Shown: in pieces, positions 43,819 through 57,975 of the stretch
Layout: each line of letters begins with the position of its first letter
Position numbering within the stretch: the stretch's first letter is position 1
Assembly (NCBI GenBank): GCA_036250225.1
Contig: JAPZLL010000012.1
Span: forward strand, 682,001-746,000
Reading direction: 5' to 3'
DNA: 64,000 bases
From: Cercophora sp. LCS_1
Taxonomy: Eukaryota; Ascomycota; Sordariomycetes; Sordariales; Lasiosphaeriaceae
Position numbers and translations under genes: made by a program
The notes under the pieces: model-generated
What the model was told of the DNA's origin: nothing
The model's database searches: none
The model's input: the letters and a program-made list of their open reading frames with translations, nothing else

Positions 43819-46500
43819 GGAGATTCGGCGGATGCGCAAACGCAGGTAGGAATCAATCGCTATTGGGCAACGATCATCGGCTCAGCGCCTCCGATTTCGC
43901 GTCATGTCGTACATGGAAAGGGTCTGTCTGACAGGCGCTCCCCTTTCTGCGGGGAAAGCTGAGAGATAATGTGGAACGAGCACCCGCGCCGAATCCTTCC
44001 ACGCGGAAGCGAGGCAAGCGAGGGCAACCTAGCTCGACAGACAGACAGGGGGGGTCTTGTTCTGCTGAGTGGCTCGCTTAGTGCCGCCCCTGTCCTGTCA
44101 GCCACCCGCATCCGCTGTCTGTTCGGGGGCAGTGTTTGCGGGGGAATTGCTGCCGAAGAGGACCAATTTCTGTTGTTTTTGCGGGGTTGAAACGCTGGAA
44201 CAGCTTGCGCGAGCGCTCCGAGTCGTCGAGAGTGTTTGCCCAAGACAAGCGCTTCCTTTTCCTCTTGTCCCAGATCTGACTGATCCCTCGTTTTTCCAGC
44301 TCGAACGATGTCGTCTCCACGCCCAAAGACGCTGAAAACCATCCGACAGCACACCCGATCGACAGCGCCGATCACACTGGTGACACAGCGCTGGAACGAG
44401 GATATTCAGGGGTCTTTTTGTTCTCCCACGCAAAGAAATCCCGGAAAACCACGCGCGTCGCCGCAAACTGCGCCAATCCAAGCCGATTCCGAGTCCCAGG
44501 GCACCACCCCTTCCGAGTTGCGACGCCTCCGCACCGTTGAACCGATCTCGCGATCCCCCTGCCGGCCGTTTTGGCGTTGCTGTGGCGGACCTGGCGGCCC
44601 CAAAGGGCTTGCCAAGCCGCTATTCCCGCCCCCTCCCACTCCAGTCTTCTCAGCCCCCATTTCGGGTTCTGGACCACGGGTTTGGTGTGGAGGGAGAAGT
44701 TCAGCGCTGGCGCTGGCTGCGGATTATGATGAGTAGATCGTCTGCAGCCGTAGGAGGACAAGGTAGCGAGGCTTGTAGGCTGTAGACGGGCCAGCGCCCT
44801 AGAAGGAGTTGTCTTTGGAGACCATAGCTGTCGTCCCTGTCGACAAGTCTGTCTACTGTCAGAGCAGCGTGCATGCGGGCCGCCCAATCGAAGGCTCTCT
44901 CTGAGCTATAGATCGCGAAACGGTTTAAAAGCCTGGGCCTTGGTGTTGAGACCAATGTAGAGAACCACAGCCCTCAGACAAGGTTGTTCCAGCTTCCAGC
45001 CTCGAGCCTGGTCGTTTTTTTTTCTTTCCCGAGCGATTGGATGCCTTGAGCTCCTCAAGAAGAGCATAACATTGCAGTTTCCAGCTGTATCATACAATTT
45101 CCTCGAGAGGCTAGTGTACCCCTCCATCTTGACGATTGCATTTCTCTTGTGCTAGCTATTCCCTGTCGGGTTTCTTCAGCTCGACTGTCCAACTCGTATC
45201 TCCCTGTCGATTGATCCCTTGGGCTGTCCCCGTCATCCTTAGAACCTCCTCACCTCCCCAGCAGAGGAACAAGGTCTCCAGCCATGTTGCCCGTAGAGCC
45301 CACGCACTGGGGTCCGTATTAGACCGGGCTCAGGATACCCGTTCCCACGGAGACAAATCCTTCAGCCTTGTCACCGTCTTGTATTGCCATCCTTGACCAT
45401 CCCGTAGCCTTGTCGTAATGTCGATCCCGCCAGCCTTGTCGACAGGGCTTGCCTCTCCTTGTTTTGTACATTTTCTGTCGTTCAACCATAGTTCGCTGTA
45501 GGTTTTCCCTTTCGCTGTAGTATTGGAGCCTTAGATCTAGTATCCAAGCCCGACAAGATTACTAGGTTCCTGTTCCGTCGGCGCCGGGAGTCGAGGGTAT
45601 TTTCGTCCTTGTCGTGGTCCTATTCTCCAGCCTTGTTAGTGCCATTGTTTCTGGACGCTTACTTCAGCACCCCTCGAGATCTGCCTGAGTTTGACGGCCC
45701 CTATACTGGCCCCAGGCCTTTACAGTGACTTGCCTCTTCCTCGTCTCCCTTTTGAAGTTTTCTGGGTGAGGTTCTCCTGGGCGTTGGAACCTGTAAATTT
45801 TGTGTCCTCTTTGTACAAGTTAGCCCTCCTCCCAAACAAGTATCTTGGGGACTTCTTGACGAACTGGGTAGCTCACAGAGGCTCTAGCTAGCTTGGCTAG
45901 CAGCTTGCTCTCGCGTTGCCCCCTGAGGTTTGTGTCTCGGCATCTCGCCATTCTTGTCCCCGTTCGCTACTAGCTCGGGTCTTTCTCTTCCCTCCCTTTA
46001 GCTTGTGTAGGTTAGGGGGCTGTCTCTTCGTAATCTAGCAGCCATCTGGAATGGATACTAGGGCTCTAGCGCCTTCTGGCATTCTTAGAGTTCTGTTTCT
46101 TCAACGAGCAAGAAATCAGCAAAGGGAACCCCATCTTTTTTTCCACTGGCTCGAGTCTTCTTCTCTCACCTGTTGACTAGCCTAGTTCTCTTGTTTAAGG
46201 TAGCTTCAGGGGTGGTTTCTTTGTATTTTGGGAGCTAGTTGGAAGGGTGCCTCGATCTTGGGGGCCCGTCCTTTACCCTAAAGTTCTGTTCCTTTGTTAG
46301 CAAAGCCCTTGTTGATCACCCGCTTATTGTATCTCTTCAAAACTATCTCGGCCCTCTTTTGTAACTCCAAGCGCTGTATATCCGCCATCTGTAGCCAGTT
46401 GGCCGGCTCGCGAGGTTTCTTCGGTCCTCCTGAGTTCCTGGTTGCTCCGTTAGTAAATACTCAGCCAACACTCTCTTATCTTACTCTCTCCTACCCTTTG
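43819..46500. other. gene-free stretch, pyrimidine-rich on the plus strand from ~44.9 kb
   Basis: I see no gene. From about 44.9 kb the plus strand becomes markedly C/T-rich with recurring words such as AGCCTTGTC and CCTCGT. Stops interrupt every frame. The tract looks like diverged repetitive DNA, possibly an old transposon. Confidence 0.45.
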
Positions 46501-46559
46501 TGTCCTCATCCTCCTGTACAGCCTCTTCCTATATCCGAAGATTCTTATCCTCGTGTTTA

Positions 46560-47530
46560 GTTAGCCTCGTCCTGTATCTCGGTCATTTTCTAGCTCGTAG
46601 ACTACATGTCTCAGCCCTATAAATCCTCTTGAGCCTGTGCTTCCTCTGTCAGTAAACCCCCTCTACCCACCGTCCCTGTATTCCCTTCTCTTAGCTTTAG
46701 CTTCTTCTGAGCCCAGTGTGTGAGCTCTTCTTGCGTCTCGACGATCCTTGACTCTTGTGTATAGCCTCTTGTATCTCTCGAGTATTCTTGAGCTCTTTGA
46801 ATACGAGATTAGCCTCCTTGGGTTTTCGGTGCTAGCCGTAGCTGTGTCGTCCCCAAAAATAAACAAACCTCCACATATACCAGTACGATCTACACCTGGT
46901 CCCCACGTATAGCCTCTCCCTGAATCTCCATGATTCTTGATCCTCGTGTACAGCCTCGTCCTGTGTCTCGGGTATTATACAACTTGTGGAATGTGTGTCT
47001 CGAGCCTTGAGACCTGAGAATTCTGTATTAACTGTAGCCCTGTTGTCCCCATGAACAAACAAACCTACAGCCACAGCATCACGATCCGCATTTCCTCGTC
47101 ATCATGTATTGCCTCTTCCTGTCTCTTGATGATCCTAGAATCTAGCGTGTGGCCTCTCTTGTATCTCTCAGCGATCTTTAGGGTCGTGGAATGCGTGTTT
47201 AGAGCCCTTAAATATCCTGTGTTAGTCGTGATCCTGTTGTACCCATAAGCAAACCCCCGCCTCCACCATGACGACTCACATCTCCGCACTCTCTGTCTCT
47301 ATTAGACCACCACCTTGCTCTGACCTTTCTGTCTCCTTAGCCTCGTGCGTAGCCTCATCCTATATCCCGATGATCCTTATCCTTGCGCGCGTAGCCTCGC
47401 CCTATGTCTCGATGTTCTTCTAGCTCTTGGAACGCTATCTGAAGGCCTGTGGTTTCTTGTGTCAGTCGTATCCCCCTGTCTCAGTAAACAGATAAACCGC
47501 CACCTACACCATCTTCTAGACCGTGTAAGA
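46560..47530. repeat. diverged ~195-240 bp tandem repeats
   Basis: About five copies share TAGCCTCGTCCTGTATCTCG, CTAGCTCGTGGA and a final AAACAAACC. The last phrase falls near 46651, 46857, 47052, 47247 and 47486, giving steps of roughly 206, 195, 195 and 239. On the minus strand three copies preserve a peptide word: FVHGDNRATVNTE, FAYGYNRITTNTG and FIFGDDTATASTE. Two of them continue to ERYKR-H/Y-T. Stops separate the copies. Confidence 0.6.
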
Positions 47531-48686
47531 TCACCCTGGTCAGCATCCTTGTGGTCCTTACATCCCAGATAGTAGTAGAGACCCCCCCTATTCAAGAGCT
47601 CACTTTGGGCAAGAACCCCTTGAACAAGGCTCTCGGGATCTTAGCTCTTGTTTCTCCCGCAGTTCTCCCTTTGGTTCTCCTCCTCCTTTGTAGACCTCCC
47701 AGAACTTTAAACTGTGATTAGGATTCGTATAAGCAAGCGGATATCGACAGCTAGACAGTATTCGTATACCTAAACGGAACCTAGAACAACACCGGAAGAG
47801 TTAGAACACTTGTTCATTTCTTGACGTCCATCCTCACAGGGCAGCCCCTCAGAACATCCAGCAGCCTCCCGAGACAATCCCAAAACAATCCCAGCTCATC
47901 CCACCCCCAGACGTATCTCGAGCACAACCCCCAAGCCTAACAGAGATCAATAAGACACTAGAAACCAACAAACACTTAGAGTCCGCTCGTCTCGCTCCAA
48001 ATCGTCGATACTCCCTCTCGTCTCCAGGCCGTCCGCGTCGACAAAATCTCGCCATGGAACACTTCAACGCACAAGAGGTTTGAAGATGGTCGTGAAAAAT
48101 ATCCAGGGCAGTCTAGAGCGTCAAACAACGGGACGAGAACGCTGGATCGTCTAGTTTTCGAGAATATTTCGTTCAAACGACGGTTTCGCAACTCGTCAAT
48201 CGGAGTGGTCCGAGCTTTCGCAGTAAAACTGAGCTGAGCATCCAAAAGTTCCCAGGTCAGGTAGACGTACGCCGGTGTGACATGTAATCATGATTCATTC
48301 TACAGACAAACTTAACGCGGAAAGGTAATAAGATTCACGCGTCGGACATGACCAAAATGTGCAGAATGAGAGCATAGTACGCGTATGGTACTGGGGATGG
48401 CGTCAAGATTCGTACCAGATACAGTAAATCACCAAGGCTTGCACAAAATAAAAGGCATCAGCAAATTAACATCACCAAACGAAACACCAGATCAGAGAAG
48501 AATCTCAATTTTCTAAAGCAGCTTAAACGAAACTCCTTGGAATAGAAGTGAACTGCTGGGTAAAAGCCCGTAGCTTTCATTGCTGGGAAAAGCCCTTAGC
48601 TTCAAAAAACTGTAAAAAAGCCCGTAGCTTTTAAAATCTCGACGCCGGACGCCTTGCGATGACGGTCATAAGAAGTCGTGCCGCGT
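47531..48686. other. gene-free stretch
   Basis: I see no gene. The end of the interval, past 48240, is AT-richer and probably contains the 3' untranslated region of the RNA-binding protein. It includes three copies of an AAGCCCGTAGCTT-like word at 48560-48635. Confidence 0.45.
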
Positions 48687-50060
48687 TTACTGCATCGAGG
48701 GGGGGCCCTGAGGGGCGCCGGCCGGGAAGTGCTGGGGCGGGCCGTACGCGTTGGCCGGGGCGCCGGCGTGAGGAGGCATGCCGCCCATGTAGTGCGGCGG
48801 CGGGGGGGCGGGGCGGTAGGGCGTGCCAACGCCAGAGTTGTTCTGCGAACGACCCCAGGAGAGACGGACGCGGGAGTTGCCGATGGGGTAGCCCTGCATT
48901 TGGTTTATGGCCATCTCGGCCGCGTGACGGTGCACGAACTGGACAAAGCCGCAACCCTTGCCGGGGGGGATCTTGACGTAGGTGATCTCGCCAAAGCCCT
49001 GGAAGAACGAACGGAGCTCATCCTCGGTGACGTAGCCAGAAAGACCGCCGACGAACACAGTGGTGTTGTTGGGGTCGGTGAACTGGTTCATGGGGGTGGC
49101 CATGGGGTTGAACTGCGGGGCCTGGTTGTAGAACTGAGGCGCGCCCCAGCCCATGGGAACAGCGTGGCCAGCAACCGGCGGGGTCATGTGGTTGGGGGCC
49201 TGAGTATGGCCGTACTGGTTGTGAGAACTACGCCAGTTAGCATGGGGATTGGAAGGCAAGAATGGCGCAACTTACCGAGTCTTGGGGGTGGCAGTGGAGA
49301 TGCGCATGGGACGGTTGCCGCAGTAGACACCCTGCATCTCGATCAGGGCGCGCTGCTGGTCGCCCTCGTCGCTGAAGCGAACGAAGCCGTAACCGCGGGA
49401 CTGACCAGTCATGGCATCGGTCATGATCTTGGCGGACTTGCACGAAGGGAAGCGCGACTGGAAGAGCGACACGAGAACGAACTCATTAACTTCCGGGCCG
49501 AGATCGCCGACAAAGATGGAGAACTCTGGGCCACGATCGTCGCTTAACCTTTGTGTGAGCAATGGTTTGAACATTGAGGGGGAAGGAGCGTTACTTACCG
49601 ACGGTCAACCAAGCCACCACCCGAAGCCCAGTTGAGCTTGAAGACGCGAGAGCTGTTGGGAACGGGAGTGCCGGTCAAGCCCAGAGCCTTGTTCGCGGCC
49701 TCAGCTGAGGTAAACTCCACGAAGCAGTAACCCGCGTTACCAGAGTTGCGATCGCGAATGACCTTAACCTGAACGGTCTCGCCCAAGAGAGTGTTGAAGG
49801 CTTGCTTGACGAAGTTCTCGTCCATCCAGCCCTCCATCTCGCCCATCCTGGCTGATGTTAGCATGTCCGCGTTCAAGATAATGGTGTAGATAATTGGGAA
49901 GATGATTGCGTAGATAGGTGAAGACTTACCAGAGGGTCTTGGCTGCGTCGCTCGAGCCAGGGACGGGAGCAGCGGCCGCGAAGTTGGCATCGCCAGAGCC
50001 GTTCATGTTTGCGCCGGCGGGAGCCGCGCCAGGAACACCAGTACCAGTATACTCAGCCAT
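48687..50060 (-). CDS. csx1: three-RRM RNA-binding protein of the Csx1/Nam8/TIA-1 type
   Basis: This is an RNA-binding post-transcriptional regulator. Relatives stabilise stress mRNAs (Csx1 in fission yeast) or act in splicing (Nam8). Four exons join in phase: 49930-50060, 49599-49847, 49276-49548 and 48687-49227 (introns 48-82 nt), giving 397 residues. A Gly/Ala/Pro-rich N-terminus starts MAEYTGTGVPGAAPAGAN. RRM1 (~41-122) has TLWMGEMEGWMDENFVKQAF and AGYCFVEF. RRM2 (~132-215) has FSIFVGDL and SRGYGFVRF. RRM3 (~268-340) has TTVFVGGLS and KGCGFVQFVHR. The C-tail is Pro/Gly/Ala-rich (APPPPHYMGGMPPHAGAP). The TLWMGEM start of RRM1 is typical of this subfamily. The long T/A-rich leader upstream of 50060 may carry regulation. 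Confidence 0.95.
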
Positions 50061-53000
50061 GGTTCTAAGAAAGGTGTTAGAGTTTAGGGGAGATAGCGCG
50101 GAAGGAAAAGAGAGGAGCGTCTTGGGTTGAGAAATAATTCAAACGTGCCTGTACACTGAGGAAAAGTGTAGAAAAGTCTGCGCCGGCGGGGTAAAAGGGA
50201 AAAAAGCTTTAGGTCGAAGGAATAAAAGCTTGCTTGGATTGCTTGGAAGAATTGCCCTTGGGCTGAAGGATGCTGGAGGAAGACTTGCTTGTTAAGTCTG
50301 AGGATGTTGGAGAGGGGAAAAGAGGTGTAGGAGGAGAGAGGAGGGGAGACTTTATAGACCTCAATAGTGGGGTATTGGTAAAGGTTCAGACGAAAGGAAG
50401 GGTCAGATGAACAAACTGATAGGAAGGATGGGGCGAGAACATCTACTGCGGACAGGAAAAGAAAGAGACGGAAGGTCTTTCTAGGTAATTAAGCGCATCA
50501 GATGGAAGCCACCCGGCGAAGTACATGGGAAGGAATGATGGGACAGGGTTGATGTGTCGTTTATGGGGCCAAAGGGGCCTTGAGCCAGGAGGCAAGATGA
50601 AGAGGCCAGGACATTATCACCTTGGATATTACCAATCTGAACTCAGAATCGGAGTTGTCCTAGCCCACGGTTGTTGTGTTGCGATGGGAAGCAAAGGCAC
50701 AATGGTGGTGTTGACATAGAAACTCCACGTAACCGTTCTTCATTGTGCATGGACAAGTACAGCCACGAAGCCCAAATCTTCAACTTTGAATGAGAACTTG
50801 GACCATGCTTTTCTAACCATCACACTTGTGACTTGTTGAATCGAGGATGTGATCACGGCCAAGACAAGGAACCACCAAGCCACTGGCCTGGGGTGAACCG
50901 TCCCATTTGTCATGTATTTACGACAGGATTACACACAAACACTTGCTCGTGGAAGCCTGTGTGTAAGGCGAGAGGGTGATCATAACGTCGCGATGCCCAC
51001 AACCCAGAGGCTTCTTGGGTATGTGGCGATGCAATGTGCTCGAGGCAACAGCCACTCTCAACGAATTTTCCGCGTCCCGGCGCCCGGCGCACCGTCGCGA
51101 CACTGCAACAGCATGGGGAATAGATCACTCAGCAAGGATGGGTGCCCAAAGAAACGAATGGATGGAGGAAAGGTGCAGACTAACCTCAAGAAGTGGCTCG
51201 GAAAATATGTGTTGGTAAGGAAATCGACTGGTTCATGTATTAGCAGATATCGCATCAAGCATGCTTCGGAGACTCGAGACTCGAGAAGAGATCACCACGG
51301 AACCCTCCTGGCAATCCCGCAACACCGAGGACACAACAAGGTGCATAAAGCGGAAACCGGCATCCGGCGCAACACCACACACACTTCGCCACAACGTTGG
51401 CAAGACTAATCGGCGCCTTGCAACAGGGCCAGCGAGAGACGACAAGCGCGACTGGGAGCACAAGAGGGCCGACAACACCACGACAAGATAATGATGCATA
51501 CCTTGTTTGTGTAAGTAGGAGATAAGACGATCGTTGTCTACCAGGTTGTAAGTCATGGTGCCTCTGAAGGACAGTGGCAAGAGAGGAAGAGGGACGTACG
51601 GGAGATACTGGGTCTCGTTCAACGATATCGAATGGGAGATGAAGGCTGATGAATAACAACAGACGCTAAAGCCGCCTGTAACGATCCCTGCGAAAACGAA
51701 TTAGCGACTGAATCGACGGCGTGTGTGAGGAACAAGGCTTGACCTAAGGCACAAGCACTTCAGTCTGTCCCCAAGCGATGGAACACCGTGACACGGCGTG
51801 GAGTGAACTCTTCGCGCGTCCCCATCTGGTTCAAGTCCACGTCGGAGGAAGCAACACCGCCCAGTCCACGACCACCGAGCACATCGTGCATCATATGTCC
51901 TAGACGACGTGACTTGGGAAACCAGACCCGTCTCATACTAACTTCTTGAGCAAGACGATGGTGGGAGTCTGGACAGCGTCGAAACCGCAACACCCAATAC
52001 CAAGGCATCCCCATCCTGGCTGACAAAGGAGAACAGAGGCTACAGGAAGACCAATTCCTCGCAAGGGTCGAAAGCGCCATGGCCCACTGGTTCATGAGAT
52101 AGTTTCGAGGCCCGGCAAGTATAACGCGGGTGTAGGGTACCTCAGGGGAACCATAACTCGGTGTCCACAACATGGTTTGCTCGATGGGAGACTCCGTTAG
52201 GAGCCATTGGTCCTCATGACATTGGACCTGATTGGACTGGCCCCAGAATCACGAGTCAAAATGAGAAAAAGCTTACCGCTAAACCCAGGAACAAAGCAAC
52301 AATGCCAGAGCCACCGATCCGCAGACGCCTAAACCGTTGAACCGATAAGCGAATCGAATATCGTATCCAGATCCGAAGTACGACTTTTGTTGCGATGACG
52401 CCTTCACGCCTTGAACTCAAATCCGACTAAGAGATTTCAAAGATGCCGAGAAAGTCCCGTATCAATCGGTCCTCTAGCGAAAGAGACCGGAGAAGGCAAG
52501 TTTGAGGGAATTAAGACGCGAAGAGGAATCCAGAACCACCAGGTGCTTGGTATGCGTTCAACGTTGACCGATTCCGTCAGAAACAACAACGTCCCGTCAA
52601 TTCCACACAACGAAGATGCTCCGGTCGAGATAGATCTACGAGGAGAAAGTCAGCGGGTCGTCCAAAACCAGGTCTCGAACATCATGTCCGGCGCAAGCAG
52701 AAGAACAAGCAGCAGAAAAACATCCACGTCCCAACAAAAACCCCCAAGGTCTCAACTCCATATAACGGCTATTCCAGCCGCTGGAAGGCAACGGCGGACA
52801 GCGACAAGCTCCTTGCTGCTTAGAAGGGCCGCGGGTCTGAAGATCCAGATCACTTCAAGCGCCCACAACGCGGAAACCAGGGCGCACAGAGCCAGACCCA
52901 AGGCGACGAACCACGGTACCGCACCCAATGCACAGCATTGGGTCGTCGCCTAGCTAGCAATCCAAAAGTTCCAACAACACGTCGATACCCAAACGGGAGG

Positions 53001-56000
53001 GAAGGGATTCGGAGCGATCGGTGCATCGAACGGATATGGGCGCAGTGTTTCGGTGCCGTCTGTGTCGGGGAGAAGGTTTGAGGCGACGGCAAGGTTGCGT
53101 GTACATCGAGGACAGATACGACTCCCAAAAGCTCGAAACGACCAGCTGAGATCGAGGAGTCCACAGCTTGGAGCACCACACATCCAGTATTCGGCACGTT
53201 ACGAGTAACCTTGGTTGTGGCCGTCCAGATGCCCAGCGTATACCAGCATAACCAGCATGTCCAGTTCATCGCATAGCACGATTCCAACAAAACTCCCAGT
53301 ACCAATTCTTTCAACCACCACACGACAGGCCCAACACCTCACTCTAACATGAACATCCACACCAACCAAGCCTCGGGGTTTTTCTTTCAAGACACGGTGC
53401 CGGCTCACAAGCCACACTATGATGTTCCGGATGCGACGGGTTGCACGCTTCGGGATCGCGACGATGTGCACCAACAGCCGGCACGGCGGGGAGGTCGGGT
53501 GTATTCGATAGTGCAGCCAGAGAGTCGCGACGAGGGCGCCGTGTGGGTAGTCGTATTGCTCCGAAGCACCGAGGATAGGGTGTTGGATAGCGGGCGGTGC
53601 CTCAAGGTGGCGTCGACGGCGATGTGAGAATGGAGGTGGGCGCGCAAAGTCGAGTCCGCGGTCATCGATGATCCAGCTTGCCCAGGCACCCAGTAACAAC
53701 ACACAAGAGAGAGATACATTTCAAAGAAACACAAAGCGCCCGAGGCGATTCAACGACATGACGAACACAATCATCAAAGAAACAGCGCAACTTACTCTCT
53801 TGGCAGAAGACAAGGCAATCCGTTCGCTATGTCAAACCCGGCAAAGCAGCTACAGACTGGCGAAGGACACGGCCGGCGGAGAGAAGACAATCGCTCACGA
53901 TGGAGTGTCGGGCACGAAAGTTGGAGGACGCTACTCGGTGCGCGCGCGAAATTATGAGGGAGGACGAGGAGCCGAAGGGCGCAGGTGAGTGTCTAGTGGA
54001 TTGTTGAGAAGACTGGGGAGATGCAAGCGCAAAGCCAGAGCACACAACAAGGGCAAAGACACGCAAAAGTTATGCTCGTGCGAAAAGCGCAGCGCTACGA
54101 TTCGAAAGAGAGAGAAAGATAGAGAGCACACAATGTGCGTGGTGGAGGGGTAAAGAGAAGAAAAAGGGAGCGAGGCGATTTGGCTGGTGGAGTGTGTGCA
54201 AAGCCAAAGGAAAGCAAAACTGGGAAGGCGCCGAGGGTTGAGGAAAGCGAGAATTTGCCTGCTGAGTGGATGCGCGGATGGTGGATGCGTGGATTGGTGG
54301 GGAAAGCCCAGCCCAAAGCGGCCGGGGCAGGGAAAGATCGCGTCAGTCAGTCAGGTGAAGGTACCTGGGGAGTCTGTTCGGCACACCTCGCCTGGCTGAC
54401 CTCACGCCCCCAGCAAAGCAACGGGAAGGTTCACCTCCCACCTCCCACCCACCATACACCCATCCACGGGCAGCACACCACTCGCCCGGGAGCAGCAATC
54501 TCCGTCCCGATACACGTATACTACGCAATTGGACTCCGGGTTGGATGTGTGCACCATACAGACGCGATGGGAGGCACGGAAGCCGAGGGTTAGGAACAGC
54601 GCAAGGCCGCCGCTGGCCATCATGGAAGTCACCCAGATCCTGACACCTCACCTTATTCTCACTCCCGCGCTCCCGGGCGCCCGCTAGCCATCTAGGTTCC
54701 TTGCACATGCCGGGGACAGCACCAGCATCATTATTGCATAGGCAGCGACGTGATTATGACCGAAGGCCGCCGGGATGGGAGCTCGGTTTTGGTTGCATAT
54801 GCCAACGCCGCCATGGCACCTTCTTGTAGGGTTCCTCAAAAACGAACTTTGCTCCCCTCCACACATTTGCGCCAATCTTCGCAACCAGACCCAAAAGGCC
54901 TCAACCACTTTTCCTTGCACATGCAAGGCGTCCCGCACGCTCAAACCGTTCAGCTGCGCGGTCATGATGCATTTGCAGAGTGCCCCAACGATGCGAAGCC
55001 AACGGTTCGCTGGCGCATCTTGACAGAAATGCCTGGACGATAGCTAGGGCTGGTATGACGCCGGGCGGACGACACAGGAGGGGCAGGGCACGGTGCCAAT
55101 AGCATGACTGCGCTCACCTCAACCTACACCATGGAACCCAGCTCGGCATCGGTTGTGGACCGGGTTGCATGGCCTCCGGCGTCCAGGGTGACCTGGTGTG
55201 GAGAATGACAGAAGCCGCTGAGGAAAATTCTGTGCGCTACAGCTGTGGAGCTGGAGCGGGTAGGGAGACTGTCCGACCAAATCTTCTTTCGCATCTCACG
55301 CCGCCTGCTGCGATCCAGAGTCGGTCTAGGGAGGGACAGAGCCGCGGAGGGCTGCATGCTGAGGCTTCAACGCCAACCCAAAAGGACAAACGCCGTCGGG
55401 ACCATGGCAAGTGCATCCTTGTCGCGTCAACGGTGGAAGCTACCGAGCACATGGCGATAAGGACGGGGGTATGCCATCTGCTCGCTTGGGAACGAAAGCA
55501 GCACTGTCGTCCATCTCGACACCGACGATGGGCCACGTCTGGGGCCCAGCTCGTGGCCTGAGATTTGTGGTGTCAAAACGCTCGGAACAGTCGGCCTTGC
55601 CGTCCTTTGCAGGGGGCGGCGTCTGGTAACAGGAGGTGATCCGTCGCATTTGTTTCGTTTCCCGAGAACGTCGGCACCATGTGCTTCCCAGATACATGGA
55701 CCAGGGCCACTCGGATCTGCTGAGAAACGGGCACCATCGGCAATGGCCCGGCATCTTCTGGCTTGGATACCTTATCTATCCAACGGGGCGAACGCGACAG
55801 CCGACGACAGCATCGCTCACGACAAATGGCGACGATGCTGACGTACGTGTTCTGTGCCGTCGCAAACCCCTCCGTTGCAACGCTCCCCAGATCTCAGTGG
55901 CGCCATCGCCGGCCCTTGCTTTCAGCCTCCCCCCTGTTGCCGAGCAAAATGCAAGAGATCCGGCCAAAAGCAATTACTTAGGTATCGCCCGCCATCCGCA

Positions 56001-57975
56001 TGGCCCGTTATCCACGCCAGCAGGGGGTTTACAGCCGGTCACAGCCACCAGGAACAAACGAGTGGGAGAATGACAGGCGGCCCAGCGAATCCGACAAGGA
56101 GCACCAGAAACCAGACAAGACGCCAGACGGTACACTGCATCGCAAACATATAGAGTAGACCATGGTTTTCACCTCAGCCGCCCCATTGATCGCAATTCGG
56201 TCTTGTGCAAAACTCCCTGATATCAGCCCCAGCACAGTACGGAAAGCCTCACAGGCGAGTCCTCGGGCACCGAATGCCCGTCTGGCCTCTGGGCCGGCTT
56301 GTGTGGCCGGCTTGCCGACACGGCTTGACGGATGGCGCAGCCCACATTCAGCCCCATGCACACCAATTCGATGACTTGCATCGGCTCCCCACGCCCGAGG
56401 CACGAAAAAATCGCAGACTTGCAGAGAGCAGGACCAGTAGAAAAAGCGTGTGTTTGTGCCTGAAACGACAGCCATCTCAACCGATCACAAGCCACGGCCT
56501 GCACAAGGATCTGAGTTTTTTGGCACCGGCACGCCAGCAAACTGGACGGGTGGCAGCCCTGTGCCACATGGCATGATGTTCATCTCCCGCCCTGTCTCCG
56601 CAGGTAACCAACCCCAACAGCGAGAAGCAAATGGATCAACGGGCCCTTCGACCACTTGCGCCGATGTCGACTTTTGGGCGACAACACAGGAGGTCTGTCG
56701 GCTTCTTGAGCTGAGCACAGAGAGTCGCCGGGATGCGCTCCCGTGGCCCTCGGGGTTAGAGCTCCATACTGATGACGAGTCATTCATTCAGGACTCTTGG
56801 TCTCCGAATCTCCAAACCACCTTGCCGAGGAGCGTCCCGGGGCGTGAATCTATCAAGTCGTACTTTAAGCCCCAAGACATGGTGCATCTCTCCGCGCTCT
56901 TCGATTGGCTTCTCAGCAAAAAGCTGCAGCCTTGGTACGACGCATCCAGGCGCTTTTCCGTACGTAAGCTCCTCTTGGGGATCACAAAAGGCCTCTCGTA
57001 GCGGCTTGACCTGGGCAGTGGTATGGCTGCCCTTTCAACATGGCATGCGGCTTGTCGAGTTTCTAGAACTCGACATTTTTTTGTTGCGCAAAACATTTCC
57101 TTGCACACCCACCGGACGTCGGCATTCAGGGTCAGCCCTGTTGAGGCCACCGTGGGCAGGTACATGTAGCGAACGGTCTATGGTTCCCGCAAGACCATTC
57201 CCTGATGGCGGGACATGCTCGGCATTCACACCGGGCACCAGCTCCCCCGGCCATGGCACGGATGTCCGGGGCATGCCTGTCTCAGTGACTAACCACTAAA
57301 CACCACAGAACTACCCAACCTAGCTTCTGTGTGCATCACCATGGGCCATTGTTGATGGAATCATAGGAGAATATATTGGCCAGTTCGCCGGCTGGTCTCT
57401 GCAAAGCAACACATCGAGTTGGAGAAGACAGACGGGAACCACATGGTCAAAACACCATCACCCGGCGCCCGCTGCCCGCTCAGGTCGCTAGCTCGAACCC
57501 TGATTTGAAGGGACATGGGCTGATGGGATTAGCGTTGCCTGGATCCGGGTGCAGCGACGGACAAAGCTTGTACCTCCGTGATAAGGCACGCCAGACCCGG
57601 AGTGCCACCCTTTTCGACTTGACCATGTGTGGCTCGACAACGGAGGCAATCGACACTGGCCGCATGATTGGTGCCAATAAAGTGCTTTGATATAATTCTC
57701 GCTCCCAGCACTCGACGTCCGTTTGGATTGCTCCTGAGACCAATGGGAGAAAGGAGGGGACTAGATACAGACACACCGCCAGGGGAGCGCTCCCCCAGCC
57801 ACGGCAACCGGCCCGCCCTCGGAGAAATTGCTCAACCTTAAAGCTTCTCTCACCGAAAGCATTGACTTGGCCTGTCATGGCTGTGACTCGAGCTACACGC
57901 TAGATAGGGACTTTATCACGATATCAGGCACTGCGATTGGGTGAACTTCTGTCAAAGGCGAGTCCGTGAGGCGCA
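50061..57975. other. gene-poor stretch without supportable genes
   Basis: I see no recognisable gene in about 8 kb. Frames of 150-183 codons (52411-52953 plus, 53199-53702 minus, 56450-57001 plus) have no domains, no clear splice partners and mixed third positions. The first ~300 bases are the leader and promoter of the RNA-binding protein. Genes lacking recognisable families could be hidden here. Confidence 0.4.

Noticed and set aside
46560..47530. Copia-type RNase H (DNQA...H motif) in the tandem units
   Set aside because: Only a loose resemblance to the DN-x-A word exists; there is no other polymerase motif, and tandem copies of such a domain would be unexpected.
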